A stretch of 64,000 bases of DNA. Origin: Acestrorhynchus altus (lineage: Eukaryota > Chordata > Actinopteri > Characiformes > Acestrorhynchidae). The notes beneath the pieces are model-generated. The model made no database searches. It was given only the letters and a program-made list of their open reading frames with translations, and was not told where the DNA came from. The translations under genes were made by a program, and so were the position numbers. Location: the NCBI GenBank assembly GCA_034509495.1, contig CM067504.1, positions 3,499,336-3,563,335 on the forward strand. Direction: 5' to 3'. Shown piece after piece: positions 61,090 to 64,000 of this stretch; positions within the stretch are counted from its first letter, which is position 1; every line of letters begins with the position of its first letter.

Positions 61090-61312
61090 CAGCTGTGGCT
61101 AAGCAGGTATGTCTCCCAGTGCTGGGGTCTCAGGTTCAAGGCCCTGTGTGGGTTTACATGCTCACCTCTGTTTCAGTTTCCTCCCATTTAAAAGATAAAA
61201 CATAGAAAAACATGGATGCCAGGTGAATTGGCTTCTATAAATTACCCTGTGTGTGAATGACACTCTGTCCTGAACACTCCCTTGTGCTCAATGCAGGGTG
61301 AACACCCCCAAG
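61090..61312 (+). repeat. tRNA-derived SINE
   Basis: A perfect A box TGGCTAAGCAGG (61096-61107) and B box GGTTCAAGGCC (61133-61143), about 26 bp apart, form the Pol III promoter of the tRNA-like head. The body has 'tttcagtttcctcccattta' and 'aggtgaattggcttctataa', the usual core of a widespread fish SINE. The 3' end is diverged. Confidence 0.85.
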
Positions 61313-63065
61313 AGCTCAATGCAGTCCTCTAGGTAGACAGTCGCTCCAGGTACACGCACAATTGCCTGCCACTTTTGACCAGTGTGTGTTGGCTGAGTGC
61401 TGAGTGCTTGAGTGTGACTGTCACGACTGCTGACTGTAAAGCATCCTCGGGTACCTAGAAACACTATGGCCATAAATCCCTGCTTTAAGCCAGTCATTAA
61501 TACCTGCTTCGTGACCCCTTTTCTACACATCCAGCAAGACATTCACTGCACTGTCTTACCTCTTCTCAATCTACGAATCCCACCTGCACACCCCGCAGGT
61601 ATTTATAGCCTATATTCATCCTCATGCAGCATCATCTGTAGGAGCTTTAAACACACAAAGTGACTTAGTTTCCCATTCCTTTTTCTGTATGACCTCTTTG
61701 AAACAGAGAGCACGGCTGAGTTCATGTTGACTGATATGAAGATCTCTGACCTTTCGTTGGTTGTCCATCAACAGATAATGGAGGTTTGATGTTCTCATCA
61801 ATCCTCTTAGTCCCCACACTGTATGATGTATTTGATTTTTTACAGAGCTGCATATTTCCCCATTTTGCCTACAGATTGGATAGCACAGATCGGATAATGT
61901 AAAGGTCAACACTGTTGCGATGTGAATGATGAAAATGCTGGAGCGTGTATCACGAGGCTCGACGGAAATATCACATACAGTCTGTGGATGCGCTAACAGT
62001 TCGGTTCACTGTAGATGCTTTTGGTGGTGTCTTGCAAGCTGCTGCAGTGTTCTGGGTTTTTTCAGGATTTTTCCCAACACTTTCCCACGAACAGCATTCC
62101 GTCATTCCTGCATGGGATAATCACTCATATACAAACCAACAAATAACCTGCATGCTGCACAGGGAGCCTACGAAATGAGTGCTTGTCAGCAATGCCAAGA
62201 TGAGTTAACATTTGTTGTCGTAATGGCAAATATGACAGTAAGAAATAGCCAAACATTACAGAGGCAATCAGTCTTTTTCTTGGTCTGACAAAAACAATCC
62301 ATCACTTTGTTTTAAATATCAAAGCAAACAATGCCATGAAATCCCACATTGTATTAAATGGGAAGGTTTTGGGAATCACACCTAATTGGAATTCTTTGAT
62401 TTGGAATGCATAGTCATCCCACTTTACACTTATAGTTGATCAATTGTTACCTAAATAAGATATGCACGGTCTAATTCAGGTAAATGCATTGCTTATATAA
62501 ATAATTGTTCAGTACTTTGGCAGATGGAGAGTCACCCACCTAATTTCAAATCTAGATCTGTGCACATCTGGCTGATTATTAACATCACACGAATGGTAAG
62601 ATGCAACCTGCACTGTCTTAGAAAGTGAGACAACAGCAGCATGTGAGTTCTTGGAATAAAAGAAGGTGTGAACATTGTTTATTATAGTTTCAGAAAATTC
62701 CATTTATCTCCGTGAAGCAGCTCATACATGAAAACTAAGCTGGAGACGTCAGTGTTGGCATTCCACCTTTTCTGCAGGTTCACTGTTTCCATCGTGTGCT
62801 GATGTTAAAATGAGTGTTACGGTTTGGAATGTGACGTTTTAGTTTAATAAGAGCGATTCATGTAGAAACTCCAGACCCTGTTAGAACAGATGCAGCTAGT
62901 TTGAAGAAAAATGGTTCCAGATTTCTTCTGGACACCCCCAACCAGCACCTTAGATGTGTTCAATTCCATCAGCAGCACACCTGACCTGATCACCAAGCAC
63001 TGATTCGCCAAAGCAGGTGTTCATGAGAATATAAATAATACTGGACTCCCATGAGGAGAGATTTG
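61313..63065. other. Intergenic sequence, nothing firmly recognised
   Basis: Open frames at 61945-62178 and on the minus strand at 61622-61912 have no recognisable motif. The stretch 62930-63060 resembles short repeats seen in fish but could not be assigned. Confidence 0.4.
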
Positions 63066-63640
63066 GACCCTTTTTTTATTTTAATAACATAGTTATTATA
63101 TGAGACAGTCACATGTCATATGTTGATATCTTTATGAAAGGACTTCGGCCTCTCAAATATGTAAATATTAACAGAGGTTTAACAATATTAACAATATTTT
63201 CTTTTTTCCTTTTCTTTTTGTTACAGAATGTTACAGTTGGATATCTGTAACGTTGAGAATGTAAACATGTTGATACGTTACTTTATGGCTTATTATTGTG
63301 ACAAAATATATATAATCAGGCCGATTTCTTTTCCTTGAAGATCCTGATTTCTAAAAATGCTGGTCACAGCAGACCAAGCCCTGGAGTATTTAGTTCAGGG
63401 CCAATTTGGCCAACATCTCAGGTAATAAAAACTGCTTTATTATACTGGATTTTACTAACAGCAGCTTATAAAAACAGTTACTATTATTATAAAATCACAG
63501 TTTTCCACAGTTAATTACACATGATTTAATACACCATGATGACATCACTAACTGTACGAGAGGACAAGGTGTGATTTTGCCCTCACTGTGAGGGCCTAGG
63601 TCTCACAGGGTTGGCCACAGTGATTTAAAACCAGGACTTT
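63066..63640 (+). repeat. Third copy of the inverted-repeat arm family
   Basis: It matches the left arm at 24683-25345 in the same orientation ('ttaataacatagttattata', 'catatgttgatatcttta', 'taataaaaactgctttatta', 'ctaacagcagcttataaaa', 'gccctcactgtgagggc'). No inverse partner lies within the window. Confidence 0.8.
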
Positions 63641-63749
63641 CTGTAGGAATGTTATTAGTGTTTATTCTAATATTAGTGTTTTACTGCCCAGATAAGAGTA
63701 ACATTCTCATTTACACAGGGGGACTAAAACTTTTGCACAGTAAGGTACA

Positions 63750-64000
63750 TACATACAGTGCATCCAAAAAAAATCCGCTGGCATATGGACACAGAGTCTT
63801 GATATGACTGGAGAATCAGGAGATCTGGTCAGTGCTCCCTTTGTGATCAATTACAGCTTAACAACAATGTCTCATGCTGTTCACAAGTTGACTTAATGCG
63901 TGGCCTCCCACTCTTCTTGAAGGGCAGCCCTCAGGTCACTGAGGTTCTGGGGTTCACACTTACGAGTCTCTACACGGCAACTCGGCTGATCCCGTTGGTT
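63750..64000 (-). mobile_element. Tc1-like transposase relic (family F), C-terminal end, truncated by window edge
   Basis: On the minus strand from 64000: 'NQRDQPSCRVETRKCEPQ' then 'NLSDLRAALQEEWEA', followed by stops, the typical end of a Tc1 transposase (a leucine-rich 'LRxALxEEW' motif near the C-terminus). The end motif 'gtgcatccaaaaaaaatccg' lies at about 63759. The rest is beyond the window. Confidence 0.75.

Noticed and set aside
61622..62178. Open frames on both strands of possible small proteins
   Set aside because: No motif, no signal of coding constraint and overlap on opposite strands.

Overview
The window is vertebrate nuclear DNA, almost certainly from a ray-finned fish. It has one gene with long introns and GT-AG splice sites, many Tc1/mariner relics, an L2/CR1-type LINE, tRNA-derived SINEs and long microsatellites. 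The repeat families look like those of otophysan fishes (characins, catfishes), but I cannot name a species from sequence alone.

The only host protein-coding gene I can support is brinp3 (BMP/retinoic acid-inducible neural-specific protein 3) on the + strand. Seven coding exons (22350-22546, 37716-37906, 40729-40919, 46647-46752, 50308-50544, 52949-53171, 55747-56863) join in frame to 2262 nt, a 753-residue protein plus stop. It has a signal peptide, an MACPF domain with a YGTHF signature, a central cysteine cluster, an EGF-like cysteine-rich segment and the conserved BRINP C-terminal region. An ATTAAA polyadenylation signal lies 343 bp after the stop. The promoter and any upstream non-coding exon were not identified.

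Layout: 1-2718 is the 3' part of an L2/CR1-like LINE with an open EN-RT reading frame. From 2.7 to 22.2 kb is non-coding DNA with dispersed repeats. From 22.2 to 56.9 kb is brinp3. Its 15-kb first coding intron is packed with Tc1 relics, including a transposon inserted inside another, plus a 2.6-kb inverted-repeat structure. The 5.7-kb third intron carries a 44-bp minisatellite. From 57 to 64 kb is repeat-rich intergenic DNA containing a degenerate same-strand copy of part of the last brinp3 exon at about 59.27-59.46 kb, and a Tc1 relic cut by the window end.

The observations most worth following are that brinp3 exon relic (possibly the remains of a tandem duplicate), a (TG)n tract touching a candidate 3' splice site of the start-codon exon, and a diverged duplicated intronic segment (about 30.96 and 34.5 kb). 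I see no prokaryotic features, no CRISPR array and no convincing novel multi-gene system. All calls are by eye, without alignment tools or databases.
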